Source: Ornithinimicrobium flavum (GTDB lineage Bacteria; Actinomycetota; Actinomycetes; Actinomycetales; Dermatophilaceae). Taken from it: a stretch of DNA of 64,000 bases. Shown here in pieces: positions 7,905 to 15,857 of the stretch. The notes under the pieces were generated by a model. That model was not told the origin of the DNA, made no database searches, and saw only the letters and a list, made by a program, of their open reading frames with translations. The stretch's first letter is position 1, and each line of letters opens with the position of its first letter. Made by a program: the position numbers and the translations under genes. Location: positions 3,038,001-3,102,000 of the forward strand of contig NZ_CP038213.1 in the NCBI RefSeq assembly GCF_004526345.1. Reading direction: 5' to 3'.

Positions 7905-9028
7905 TCACTCTTGCGGGGGGCGGGCGAGTTCGGAGAGCTTCGCGGCGATCTCCGCGTCGCGGCCTTGGGCGGCGTGCTGGTAGCGAAGGGCGGCCGCGAC
8001 GGTCGAGTGACCGAGACGTGCCTGGAGCTCGGCGAGGGTGGCGCCGGTCATGGCAGCCATGGTCGCGCCGGTGTGCCGGAGGTCGTGGATCCTCAGGTCC
8101 TCGCGGCCGGCGGCGGCTCGGGCCTTGCGCCAGGCCGTGTGCAGCACCGTCGGCTGCAGATGACGCTGGTGCTCCCGCATGGAGGGGAACAGCAGGGCGT
8201 CCGCTCCGGAGCGCACATGTTTCTCCAGGTGCTGCTCCAGCGCGGGAACGATGTGCGGGGGCACGCTCACCTCACGGGTGCCGGCGGCCGACTTCGGGGT
8301 GCCGATGATCGGCTGGCCCCTGACCCATGACACGGCCCGGGTCACCTTGACGACGCCGCGGTTCAGGTCGAGGTCCCGCCGGCGCAGCTCGAGCACCTCC
8401 CCACCCGCAGCGCGCACCACGCGCAGAGCAGCACGAGGGCGCCGAGCTGGTCCGGCATCTCCTTCACGAGCACGTCCAGCTCGGCGAGCGTCGCCGGGCG
8501 GATCTCCTTCTTGGTCGGCGGGTTGGAGGCGGCTCGGACGCGGCACGGGTTGCTGGTCAACAGCTCGTCCGTAACGGCGGTCGTCAGGACGGCCCGCAGC
8601 AACGCGTAGGCGCGGGCGTTGACCGTCGGGTGGTCCGGCGACAAGCCGGCCCACCACCGGCGCACGAGGGCCGGCGTGAGGTCGGAGACGAGCAGGTCGC
8701 CGAACTCCGGCTCGAGGTAACGGCGCAGCAGGTGCTCGTAGCCTTCGCGGGTCCGCGGCTTGAGGGACCGGTCGGCGAGCCACTGACGAGCAAACTCGGT
8801 GAAGGTCGGTGGTGCCAGGCGCTCGGCCAGCTCCGCCCGCCGCCTCGGGGCCACCCAGTCGTCGCGGCTCGCCAGCGCGCGCTCGTGGACCAGCCACGCC
8901 TCAGCGTCAGCCTTCGAAGCGAAGGTGTGGGGAGCAGTGTGCCGTCCCAGATCCGGACCGGTGTAGCTGGCCTGCCACCGCTTCGACGGCAGCCGCCGCA
9001 GTGCCCCGAAGCCTCGTCTCGATGCCAT
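7905..9028 (-). pseudogene. Phage-type integrase with a one-base frameshift, next to tRNA-Thr
   Basis: The frame from ATG 9028 (MASRRGFGALRRLPSKRWQA) gives the AP2-like arm-binding and SAM-like domains up to LCAWCALRVG. The catalytic part (EVLELRRRDLDL, HDLRHTGATMAA, LGHSTVAAALRYQHA) continues in another frame to the stop at 7905. Restoring one G on the minus strand in the run at 8399-8402 rejoins the two frames and the protein to about 374 residues. It lies 138 bp from the 3' end of tRNA-Thr, the standard place for an island integrase. The break may be real inactivation or a homopolymer error. Confidence 0.8.
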
Positions 9029-9166
9029 CGCGTCCCCATTTCGTGCAACATACGTGCAACAAGGGTGCCACTTCGTGACCACTTCTGACAACGGGTGACC
9101 AGATGGACGGCGGCCGCAATCGTGGCGTTTTCGCAGGTCAGAGGTCAAATCGCTGGTCAGGAGGAG

Positions 9167-9239
9167 AGCTGGCGAAGGGACTCGAACCCTCAACCACCTG
9201 TTTACAAGACAGGTGCGCTACCAATTGCGCCACGCCAGC
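9167..9239 (-). tRNA. tRNA-Thr (anticodon TGT)
   Basis: The minus strand folds into a standard cloverleaf. The 7-bp acceptor stem is GCTGGCG/CGCCAGC, the D stem GCGC/GCGC and the anticodon stem CCTGT/ACAGG with loop CTTGTAA. The T arm contains GGGTTCGAATCCC and the discriminator base is T. CCA is not encoded. Anticodon TGT reads ACA threonine codons. The 3' end faces the integrase, so this gene is the probable attachment site for the island to its left. Confidence 0.95.
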
Positions 9240-9291
9240 CCACCGGCCCGGAGGCCGGCGGCGCTGTCGATGCTAACCCGGGGGCGGGCCC

Positions 9292-10398
9292 TCAGCCGAC
9301 CTTCGTGAGGATGCCGCCGTAGATCCAGCCGGTGCTGGAGCCGCCGTCGAGCTTGACCCAGCCGTTGCTGGCCAGCGTGCCCTTGACCTGGGTGCCGTGG
9401 GCGGCACCGCCGATGACGGAGTAGGACGTGCCCGGGCCGGAGCGGATGTTCGCGCCGACGCCGGCGGAGACGCGCCAGGTGGCGGAGTCGCTCGGCGGCG
9501 GGGTGGGCGAAGGGGCCGGGCCGCCGGGGTCGGTCGTCGTGAGCGTGGTCAGGCTGATGAATCTGTTGTCCGCCATCTTCACCCAGCCGTTGCTCGCGGC
9601 ACCGGTGATCTTGGTGCCCTTGGCGGCACCGCCGACGACGGCGTACTGCGTCCCGGGACCGGAGCGGATGTTCGCGCCGACCGAGGCCGAGACCCACCAG
9701 GTGCCGCCGTCGGCGGGCGGGGGCTGCGGGGCCGGGGGCGGCTCGGGCGCGGGCGTCCCGGGGTCGGTCGTCGTGAGCGTGGTGAGGCTGATCCACCCGG
9801 CCCGGTCGGCGAGCTTGACCCAGCCGTTGCTCGCCGTGCCGGTGATCTTCGTGCCGGCGCCCGCGGCGCCGATGACGGCATACTGCGTGCCCGGGCCCGA
9901 GCGGATGTTGGCGCCGACGGACGAGGAGACCCACCACGTGCCGGTCTCCCCCGGCGGCGTGGGAGCCGGCGGCGGCTCCTCCCCGGGGTAGGGCTCGCTC
10001 CCGTTCTGCAGGGTCAGCCCGGCCCGCACCGAGCAGACCGGCCACGCGCCGGGACCCTGCACCTGGAGCACGCGCTGGGCGACGGTGATCTGCTGGATCT
10101 TCGTGGCCTGGTGCGCGTAGGCGGCGAACTCCTGGCCGCCAAAGCCGACCCACGTCGGGTGCCAGAACTGCAGGCCGCCGTAGAAGCCGTTGCCGGTGTT
10201 GATGTGCCAGTTGCCGCTGGACTCGCACTGCGCCACCCGGTCCCACACGTTGTGGCCGTGGGCCTGGGCGGCCGGGGCGGTGAGGCCGACGGCGGCGACG
10301 GACGCGGCACCGGCCAGGGCGACGTGGCCCGTGCGGCGCAGGGACGTCCCGACGCGGGACGGGGCGCGGTGCCGGGCGGAGCGGGGCAGGCTGGGCAT
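9292..10398 (-). CDS. Rpf-like transglycosylase with three SH3b repeats
   Basis: A secreted cell-wall lytic factor. ATG 10398 follows GGAAGG by 6 nt. A Sec signal peptide ends at about AQA-HG (residue 48), then the resuscitation-promoting-factor/transglycosylase-like domain begins with WDRVAQCESSGNWHINTGNG, the Glu in CESSG being the catalytic residue, and FYGGLQFWHPTW. Three bacterial SH3-like domains follow, each containing GANIRSGPGT and SNGWVK, separated by Pro-rich linkers. The family cleaves peptidoglycan and in other actinobacteria stimulates growth from dormancy; SH3b modules bind the wall. A CRP/GlxR-like palindrome lies upstream at 10488-10503. The near-identical SH3b coding repeats suggest recent internal duplication. 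Confidence 0.9.
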   Translation of the reverse strand: MPSLPRSARHRAPSRVGTSLRRTGHVALAGAASVAAVGLTAPAAQAHGHNVWDRVAQCESSGNWHINTGNGFYGGLQFWHPTWVGFGGQEFAAYAHQATKIQQITVAQRVLQVQGPGAWPVCSVRAGLTLQNGSEPYPGEEPPPAPTPPGETGTWWVSSSVGANIRSGPGTQYAVIGAAGAGTKITGTASNGWVKLADRAGWISLTTLTTTDPGTPAPEPPPAPQPPPADGGTWWVSASVGANIRSGPGTQYAVVGGAAKGTKITGAASNGWVKMADNRFISLTTLTTTDPGGPAPSPTPPPSDSATWRVSAGVGANIRSGPGTSYSVIGGAAHGTQVKGTLASNGWVKLDGGSSTGWIYGGILTKVG

Positions 10399-10487
10399 CG
10401 GAGGCCTTCCGGAGGTGGGACGAGTGTGACGCCTGGGACAAGACGCCCGCACCACGGTAGGGCAGTCGCACGGCGGACGGAAGCCAG

Positions 10488-10503
10488 TGTGATAAGCATC
10501 ACG
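10488..10503 (-). promoter_or_regulatory. CRP/GlxR-like operator upstream of the Rpf-like gene
   Basis: TGTGA-TAAGCA-TCACG matches the CRP-family consensus TGTGA-N6-TCACA at nine of ten positions. A -10-like TACCGT on the minus strand near 10463 places the site about 40 bp upstream of the expected start of transcription, a class II activator position. CRP or GlxR control of rpf genes is documented in Mycobacterium and Corynebacterium, which supports the reading. Confidence 0.6.
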
Positions 10504-10599
10504 CGTGGCGGTGCCCTCTGAGGAGGGTCGGCAGGGCTAGGGCGCGCAGCTCGTCCCGCGGGCCCACGGCCCGGGGGACTCCCCCGCAGGGAGCCGCCG

Positions 10600-12384
10600 T
10601 CAGAGCCAGCTGAAGGGCAGCAGGTCCCACGGGGTGGAGCCGGGCGTCAGCGGCCACCACGACACGTGCTCCCCCGTCAGCACGGCCCACGCCAGCAGAC
10701 CCGCCCCGCCGAGCAGGCTCAGCGTGGTCACCACCACGGTGGCGGCTCCGGCGGGCACGCTCCCCCGCACCAGCGTCCGTGACCCCCGGCGCAACGACGT
10801 GCTTCCCAGGCCCCACCAGCCGAGCCAGCCACCGACGAGCGCGCCCGCCCCGACGGCGAGCGGGTGGTCGGGTCCGACCCCGGCCATCACCTCGGTCGTG
10901 GTGACCAGGCCGGACAGCACGAGCGGCACGATGACGCCGATCGCCACCGGCAGCAGCAGCGACAGGACGGTCGACAGGGCGGCGGTCAACAGGTGCCAGG
11001 GCGAGGCCAGGACGGCCAGCGGGATGTCTCCCCGCCGCGGCCCGACCTCGTAGCGGCGCAGCACCAGCCCCGTCAGCGACCGGTCGACGGTCCGCGCGAT
11101 CAGGCCCCACAGGGCGTAGAGCCCCCAGCCGAGCAGCGGGACGACGCTCGTGACGCCGACCAGGGCGACGAGCAGCGCCGCCAGCGTGCCGGCACGCGAG
11201 CTGCGCCCGATGCGCGGGTCCGGCGCGGGCGGGACACCCTGGGCGGGCAGGCCACCCGGCGCGGGCGGGGCACCCGCGTCGGCCTGCGCGGGCAGGGCCC
11301 CGGGAGCACCTGGAGCACCCGGGTCGCCCTGCTGCACGGGCTGCTGCGCAAACTGCCGCTCTGGGTATGCGGTTCGCGGCCCCTGCCCGTCCTGCTGCCG
11401 GGATCCCTGGTCGGGTGGCGCCCAGGGTCGGCCGCTCGGCGGCGCGGGCGGGCGCTGCGGCGCCCTCCGCGTCGGGTCCACCAGGCCGTGCACCCGGGTC
11501 AGCGCCGACGTGACGTCCTCGTGCCGGGCGTAGCGCTCCAGCGCGTCGAGCACCTCGTGCTCGTCGGGCCGGCGGGCGGGGTCGGGGTCCAGGGCGGCGG
11601 CCAGCAGCGGGCGCAGCCGCTCCTCCACCCCCTCGAGCTGCAGCCGGCCCCGGGTCACCCGGTCGAGCACGACGGTCACCGGCCCCCGGCCGAAGGGCGG
11701 GTGGCCGGAGGCGGCATACGCGAGCGTCGCGGCCCAGCCCCACCAGTCGGTGGCCTCGCTGACCGCCCCGCCCTCCACGACCTCCGGCGAGAGGTAGCCG
11801 GGGGTGCCCATGACCAGCCCGGTCGAGGTGAGCCGTACGTCGTCGGCCACCTGGGCGATGCCGAAGTCGATGACGATCGGCTCGAGCGCCCCGTCGCGCC
11901 GGACCATGAGCACGTTTCCCGGCTTGAGGTCGCGGTGCACGATGTCGACCTGGTGGATCGCGTGCAGCGCCGCCGCGAGCCCCCGGCCGAGCCGCAGCAG
12001 GTCCTCCCCGCGCAACGGGCCGTCCCGCTCCACCACCCGGTCCAGCGGCGGCCCGGGGACGAACTCGGTGACGATGTAGGGCGCGGACCCGTCGACGTCG
12101 GCGTCGACCACGGCCGCGACCCGCGGGTGGTGCACGCGGGCCAGGGTGTGCACCTCGCGCCGCAGCCGCTCGCGCGCCGAGTCGTCATGGGCGATGTGCG
12201 GGCGGAGCACCTTGACCGCGACCTCGCGGCCGTGCCGGTCCTGGGCACGCCAGACGACCCCCATCCCGCCCTCTCCCACCCGGTCGAGCAGCTCGTAGCC
12301 GCCCAGGGAACGGGGCACGACCACCTCGACCGGTGCGGTCGGGTGCCCTCCCTGGGGCAGCGGGTCGGTCTTCACGAGGTCCAC
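10600..12384 (-). CDS. Membrane-linked Ser/Thr protein kinase
   Basis: The 594-residue protein has a complete Hanks-type kinase domain at residues 30-300: glycine loop GEGGMG (37-42), Lys in VAVKVL (58), catalytic HRDLKPGN (150-157), DFG (173-175) and the activation segment with GTPGYLSPE. A Pro/Gln-rich linker of about 80 residues follows. The C-terminal 190 residues contain about four hydrophobic helices (from about 402) instead of the single helix and PASTA domains of PknB. So it is a cytoplasmic kinase tethered by a polytopic tail rather than a classical wall sensor. Divergent from otsA. Substrate unknown. Confidence 0.9.
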   Translation of the reverse strand: MDLVKTDPLPQGGHPTAPVEVVVPRSLGGYELLDRVGEGGMGVVWRAQDRHGREVAVKVLRPHIAHDDSARERLRREVHTLARVHHPRVAAVVDADVDGSAPYIVTEFVPGPPLDRVVERDGPLRGEDLLRLGRGLAAALHAIHQVDIVHRDLKPGNVLMVRRDGALEPIVIDFGIAQVADDVRLTSTGLVMGTPGYLSPEVVEGGAVSEATDWWGWAATLAYAASGHPPFGRGPVTVVLDRVTRGRLQLEGVEERLRPLLAAALDPDPARRPDEHEVLDALERYARHEDVTSALTRVHGLVDPTRRAPQRPPAPPSGRPWAPPDQGSRQQDGQGPRTAYPERQFAQQPVQQGDPGAPGAPGALPAQADAGAPPAPGGLPAQGVPPAPDPRIGRSSRAGTLAALLVALVGVTSVVPLLGWGLYALWGLIARTVDRSLTGLVLRRYEVGPRRGDIPLAVLASPWHLLTAALSTVLSLLLPVAIGVIVPLVLSGLVTTTEVMAGVGPDHPLAVGAGALVGGWLGWWGLGSTSLRRGSRTLVRGSVPAGAATVVVTTLSLLGGAGLLAWAVLTGEHVSWWPLTPGSTPWDLLPFSWL

Positions 12385-12503
12385 GGTAGGTGCTCCGGAT
12401 GAGTTGGTGGTGAGAGGCGGTCGGTGCCGGGCGCGCCGTCGGCGGGCCGCGGCTAGGGTGGAAAGGCAGGGGCTCGATGCACGACAACGAACGGAAGGGA
12501 CAC

Positions 12504-13967
12504 ATGGTTTCGCCCGATCGGCGCACGTTCGACTTCGTCATCGCCGCCAACCGGCTGCCCGTGGACCGGCACGTCGACAACGACGGCGGCGTGGAGTGGC
12601 GGACCAGCCCCGGGGGCCTGGTCACGGCCATGGAGTCGGTCATGCACGGTCGCGAGGCGGCCTGGGTCGGGTGGGCCGGCTTCCCCGGGGAGGCGCCCGA
12701 GCCCTTCGACGACGACCAGCTGCGGCTCCACCCGGTGCCGCTGTCGGCCGAGGAGCTGCGCGACTACTACGAGGGCTTCTCCAACGACACCCTGTGGCCG
12801 CTCTACCACGACGTGATCGTCCCCCCGACCTTCCACCGCTCGTGGTGGAACTGCTACCGCAAGGTCAACGAGCGCTTCGCCGAGGCGGTGTGCGAGGTGG
12901 CCGCCGAGGGCGCGACCGTCTGGATCCACGACTACCAGCTGCAGCTGGTCCCCGCGCTCGTGCGCGACCGGCGGCCGGACCTGCGGATCGGCTGGTTCAA
13001 CCACATCCCCTTCCCGCCGGTCGAGCTCTTCTCCCAGCTGCCGTGGCGCCGCGAGATCCTGCGTGGGCTCCTGGGTGCGGACTTCCTGGGCTTCCAGCGC
13101 CCCGACGACGCCCGCAACTTCATGCGCGCCTGCCGGGCCCGGCTCGGCACCACCACCGTGGGGGACCGCGTCGTCTGGCGGGGCGCCGACGACGACCGGC
13201 TCGGCGCGTCCCCTCGGACCGTCCGCGCCGCCGCCGTGCCCATCTCCATCGACGCCGACGGGCTGCGTGAGCTGGCCCGCCGGCCCGAGGTGGTGGAGAT
13301 GGCCAAGGAGATGCGCGCGTCCTTCGGCAACCCCAAGGTGGTGCTGCTCGGGGTGGACCGGCTCGACTACACCAAGGGCATCCGGCACCGCCTGCAGGCC
13401 ATCGGCGAGCTCTTCGAGGACGGCGAGATCTCGCCCCCGGACGTCACCTTCGTCCAGGTCGCCACCCCCAGCCGCGAGCGCGTCGACGCCTACCGCACCC
13501 TGCGCGAGCAGATCGAGGCCACCGTCGGCCGGATCAACGGCGACTTCTCCCACCTCGGGGACATCGCGGTCCACTACCTCCACCAGACCTACGACCGGCA
13601 GGACATGGCCGCCCTCTTCCAGGTCGCCGACGTCATGCTGGTCACCCCGCTGCGCGACGGGATGAACCTCGTGGCCAAGGAGTACGTCACCGCCCGGCAC
13701 GACGGAGGCGGGGCCCTCGTCCTCTCGGAGTTCACCGGCGCCGCGGAAGAGCTGCGGCACGCCTACCTGTGCAACCCGCACGACATCGCCGGCCTTAAGG
13801 AGACGATCCTGCGCGCCGTCCGGGACAGCCCGCAGGAGAAGACGCGCCGCATGCGGGCGCTGCGCCGCCGGGTGCAGCGCAACGACGTGCAGCGGTGGGC
13901 CGACGACTTCCTCGCCGCGCTCGCGGCCGCGCCCGGCCGGCCCTCCCGCGAGGAGGCAACGGAATGA
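12504..13967 (+). CDS. otsA: Trehalose-6-phosphate synthase
   Basis: OtsA (GT20) joins glucose from a nucleotide-glucose donor to glucose-6-phosphate, the first step of trehalose synthesis. Seen are FVIAANRLPVDR at the N-terminus, the substrate-binding HDYQLQLVP and WFNHIPFPP, GVDRLDYTKGI, and TPLRDGMNLVAKEYV near the C-terminus. Start 12504 (MVSPDRRTF) is preferred because GGAAGGG lies just upstream; an ATG at 12477 is possible. A -10-like TAGGGT lies at about 12453. Length 487 residues is normal. The stop overlaps otsB (ATGA), so the two form an operon. Trehalose is a compatible solute and carbon reserve, which fits the adjacent maltodextrin genes. Confidence 0.95.
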   Translation: MVSPDRRTFDFVIAANRLPVDRHVDNDGGVEWRTSPGGLVTAMESVMHGREAAWVGWAGFPGEAPEPFDDDQLRLHPVPLSAEELRDYYEGFSNDTLWPLYHDVIVPPTFHRSWWNCYRKVNERFAEAVCEVAAEGATVWIHDYQLQLVPALVRDRRPDLRIGWFNHIPFPPVELFSQLPWRREILRGLLGADFLGFQRPDDARNFMRACRARLGTTTVGDRVVWRGADDDRLGASPRTVRAAAVPISIDADGLRELARRPEVVEMAKEMRASFGNPKVVLLGVDRLDYTKGIRHRLQAIGELFEDGEISPPDVTFVQVATPSRERVDAYRTLREQIEATVGRINGDFSHLGDIAVHYLHQTYDRQDMAALFQVADVMLVTPLRDGMNLVAKEYVTARHDGGGALVLSEFTGAAEELRHAYLCNPHDIAGLKETILRAVRDSPQEKTRRMRALRRRVQRNDVQRWADDFLAALAAAPGRPSREEATE

Positions 13968-14767
13968 GCGCGCTCGACCCCGACCTGCGGAGCGCGCTGG
14001 CCACCTTCGCCGGCCACCCCCGCGTCCTGGTCGCCACCGACTTCGACGGGGTCCTGGCCCCGCTCGTGCTCGACCCCCTGGACTCCCGCCCCGTGGAGGG
14101 GGGTATGCCGGCGCTCGAGGGCCTTGCCGCCCTCCCCGGGGTCACGGTGGCGCTCGTGAGCGGCCGGGCCCTGGAGCCGCTGCGGACGCTCTCGGGCGCG
14201 CGGGACCCGCTCGTCCTCGTCGGCAGCCACGGCGCGGAGGACTCGCGGCGGGAGGGCGGTTTGGCCCTGGACGAGGAGCAGAAGGCACTGCTGGAGACCC
14301 TGTCCGGGGAGCTGGAGACCCTGGCGGCCGGCCACCCGGGCGTGCGCGTGGAGGTCAAGCCCGCCGCGCGGGTGGTGCACACCCGGGGCCTGGCCCCCGA
14401 GGTGGGTGGTCCGGCCCTGGAGGCGGCGCTCGCCCTGGGCCAGCGGCACCCCTCCTTGGTGGTGACGCCGGGCAAGGAGGTGGTCGAGCTCGCCGTCTCC
14501 CACGTGGGCAAGGGCCCGGCCCTGGTGGCGCTCGCCGACGAGGTGGGCGCGGACGCGACCCTCTACCTCGGCGACGACGTCACCGACGAGCAGGGCTTCG
14601 CCGCCCTGGCCGACGACCCGGACCGGGCGCGGGCCGCCCGCCGGCTTACCGTGCGCGTGGGTGACGGGCAGACTGTGGCGCAGCACCGCATACCGGATGA
14701 GCACGCGGTCGTCGAGCTCCTGGAGACGCTGCTGGCGGCCCGGCGCGAGGCCGGGCCGGCCCGCTGA
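13964..14767 (+). CDS. otsB: Trehalose-6-phosphate phosphatase
   Basis: A HAD-superfamily phosphatase that removes phosphate from trehalose-6-phosphate. ATG 13964 overlaps the otsA stop and has GAGGAGG 7 nt upstream. Visible motifs are the nucleophile DFDGVLAP (about residues 24-31), LVSGR, and GDDVTDEQGF near the C-terminus, all typical of OtsB. Length 267 residues is usual. It ends a few bases before the convergent LacI regulator gene. Confidence 0.95.
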   Translation: MSALDPDLRSALATFAGHPRVLVATDFDGVLAPLVLDPLDSRPVEGGMPALEGLAALPGVTVALVSGRALEPLRTLSGARDPLVLVGSHGAEDSRREGGLALDEEQKALLETLSGELETLAAGHPGVRVEVKPAARVVHTRGLAPEVGGPALEAALALGQRHPSLVVTPGKEVVELAVSHVGKGPALVALADEVGADATLYLGDDVTDEQGFAALADDPDRARAARRLTVRVGDGQTVAQHRIPDEHAVVELLETLLAARREAGPAR

Positions 14768-14783
14768 CCAGACCACCCGCTGG

Positions 14784-15857
14784 TCAGACGGTCGCCCCCG
14801 CGGCCTGCCGGACCCCCGTCGAGCGGCGCAGGATGAGCTCGGGCTCGAAGAGGTACTCCCGGTGCTCGCCGGTCCCTCCCCCGACCTCCTCGAGCACCGC
14901 CGCCACTGCGGCCTCGGCCATGCCGTCGACGTCCATCCGGATCGTCGTCAGCGGCGGGTCGACGAACCCCATGAACGTCGCGTCGTCGCTGCCCACGACC
15001 GACAGGTCCTCCGGCACGCTCAGCCCCAGCTGACGAGCCGCCCGGATCGCGCCCAGGGCCATGACGTCCGAGCCGCACACGATCGCGGTCGCCCCCCGCT
15101 CCACCAGCATCCGGGCGGCCGCGCCGCCGCCCTCAAGCGTGAAGATGGTGGTCGCCACGAGGTCGGCCGGGTCACCGGGCAGGTCGGCCATCGCCGCCGT
15201 GAAGCCCTCGATCCGGCGCTGCACGGGGACGTAGCGCTCCGGGCCGGTCGCGAAGCCGATCCGCTCGTGCCCAAGCTCCCGCAGGTGCCTCACCGCCAGG
15301 TGCATCGCGGTGACGTCGTCGTGGCTGATGAAGGAGGCGTCGATCCCCTCGCGCCAGCCGTTGACCAGGACGATCGGCAGTCCGCGCTCGCGCAGGCGGG
15401 TGTAGCGCTCGATCCCCGCCCGGGTGTCGGCGTGCTGCCCGCTGACGAAGACGATGGCGGAGACGCCCCGGTCCAGCAGCATCCTCACGTACTCGTCCTC
15501 GTGCACCCCGCCGGGCGTCTGGGTGCACAGCACGGGGGTGTAGCCGGCGGCCGCGAGCGGCGTCTCGATCTGCTGGGCGAAGACGGGGAAGACCGGGTTG
15601 GTCAGCTCCGGCACGACGAGCCCGACCAGCCCCGCGCTGGAGCGCTGCAGCTTGCTGGGCCGGTCGTAGCCGAGCACGTCCAGCGCGGTGATGACCGCCT
15701 GCCGGGTGCCGGCGGCGACCCCCGGACGGTCGTTGAGGACCCGACTCACGGTGGCCTCGCTGACGCCGGCGTAGGCGGCCAGGTCGGCCAGCCGGCTGCG
15801 GCCGGCCGCGGGGGGGACCGGCGTGGGGGCGCCGGGTTCGAGGTCGTCACCAGCCAC
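14784..15857 (-). CDS. malR: LacI-family regulator, probable MalR
   Basis: A 357-residue LacI-type repressor. The HTH RLADLAAYAGVSEATVSRVL is near the N-terminus, then the hinge, and a periplasmic-binding-protein-like domain with GLVVPELTNPVF and VCGSDVMALGAIRAARQLG. Start GTG 15857 overlaps the amylase stop by 11 bases, so the regulator is the last gene of the maltodextrin operon. It is the natural candidate to bind the CTTGCAG-type repeats at 22009-22026 in front of malE, with a maltodextrin as inducer; this link is inferred from position and from Streptomyces MalR. Confidence 0.85.
   Translation of the reverse strand: MAGDDLEPGAPTPVPPAAGRSRLADLAAYAGVSEATVSRVLNDRPGVAAGTRQAVITALDVLGYDRPSKLQRSSAGLVGLVVPELTNPVFPVFAQQIETPLAAAGYTPVLCTQTPGGVHEDEYVRMLLDRGVSAIVFVSGQHADTRAGIERYTRLRERGLPIVLVNGWREGIDASFISHDDVTAMHLAVRHLRELGHERIGFATGPERYVPVQRRIEGFTAAMADLPGDPADLVATTIFTLEGGGAAARMLVERGATAIVCGSDVMALGAIRAARQLGLSVPEDLSVVGSDDATFMGFVDPPLTTIRMDVDGMAEAAVAAVLEEVGGGTGEHREYLFEPELILRRSTGVRQAAGATV

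Noticed and set aside
7687..7908. A 73-residue frame on the minus strand between the recombinase element and the integrase
   Set aside because: Low-complexity Ser/Arg/Pro composition, starts inside the element's terminal repeat region and overlaps the integrase end; no ribosome site or motif.
9292..10400. The repeated SH3b coding segments as a DNA repeat element
   Set aside because: The repetition follows codons of three protein domains within one gene and is explained by internal domain duplication.
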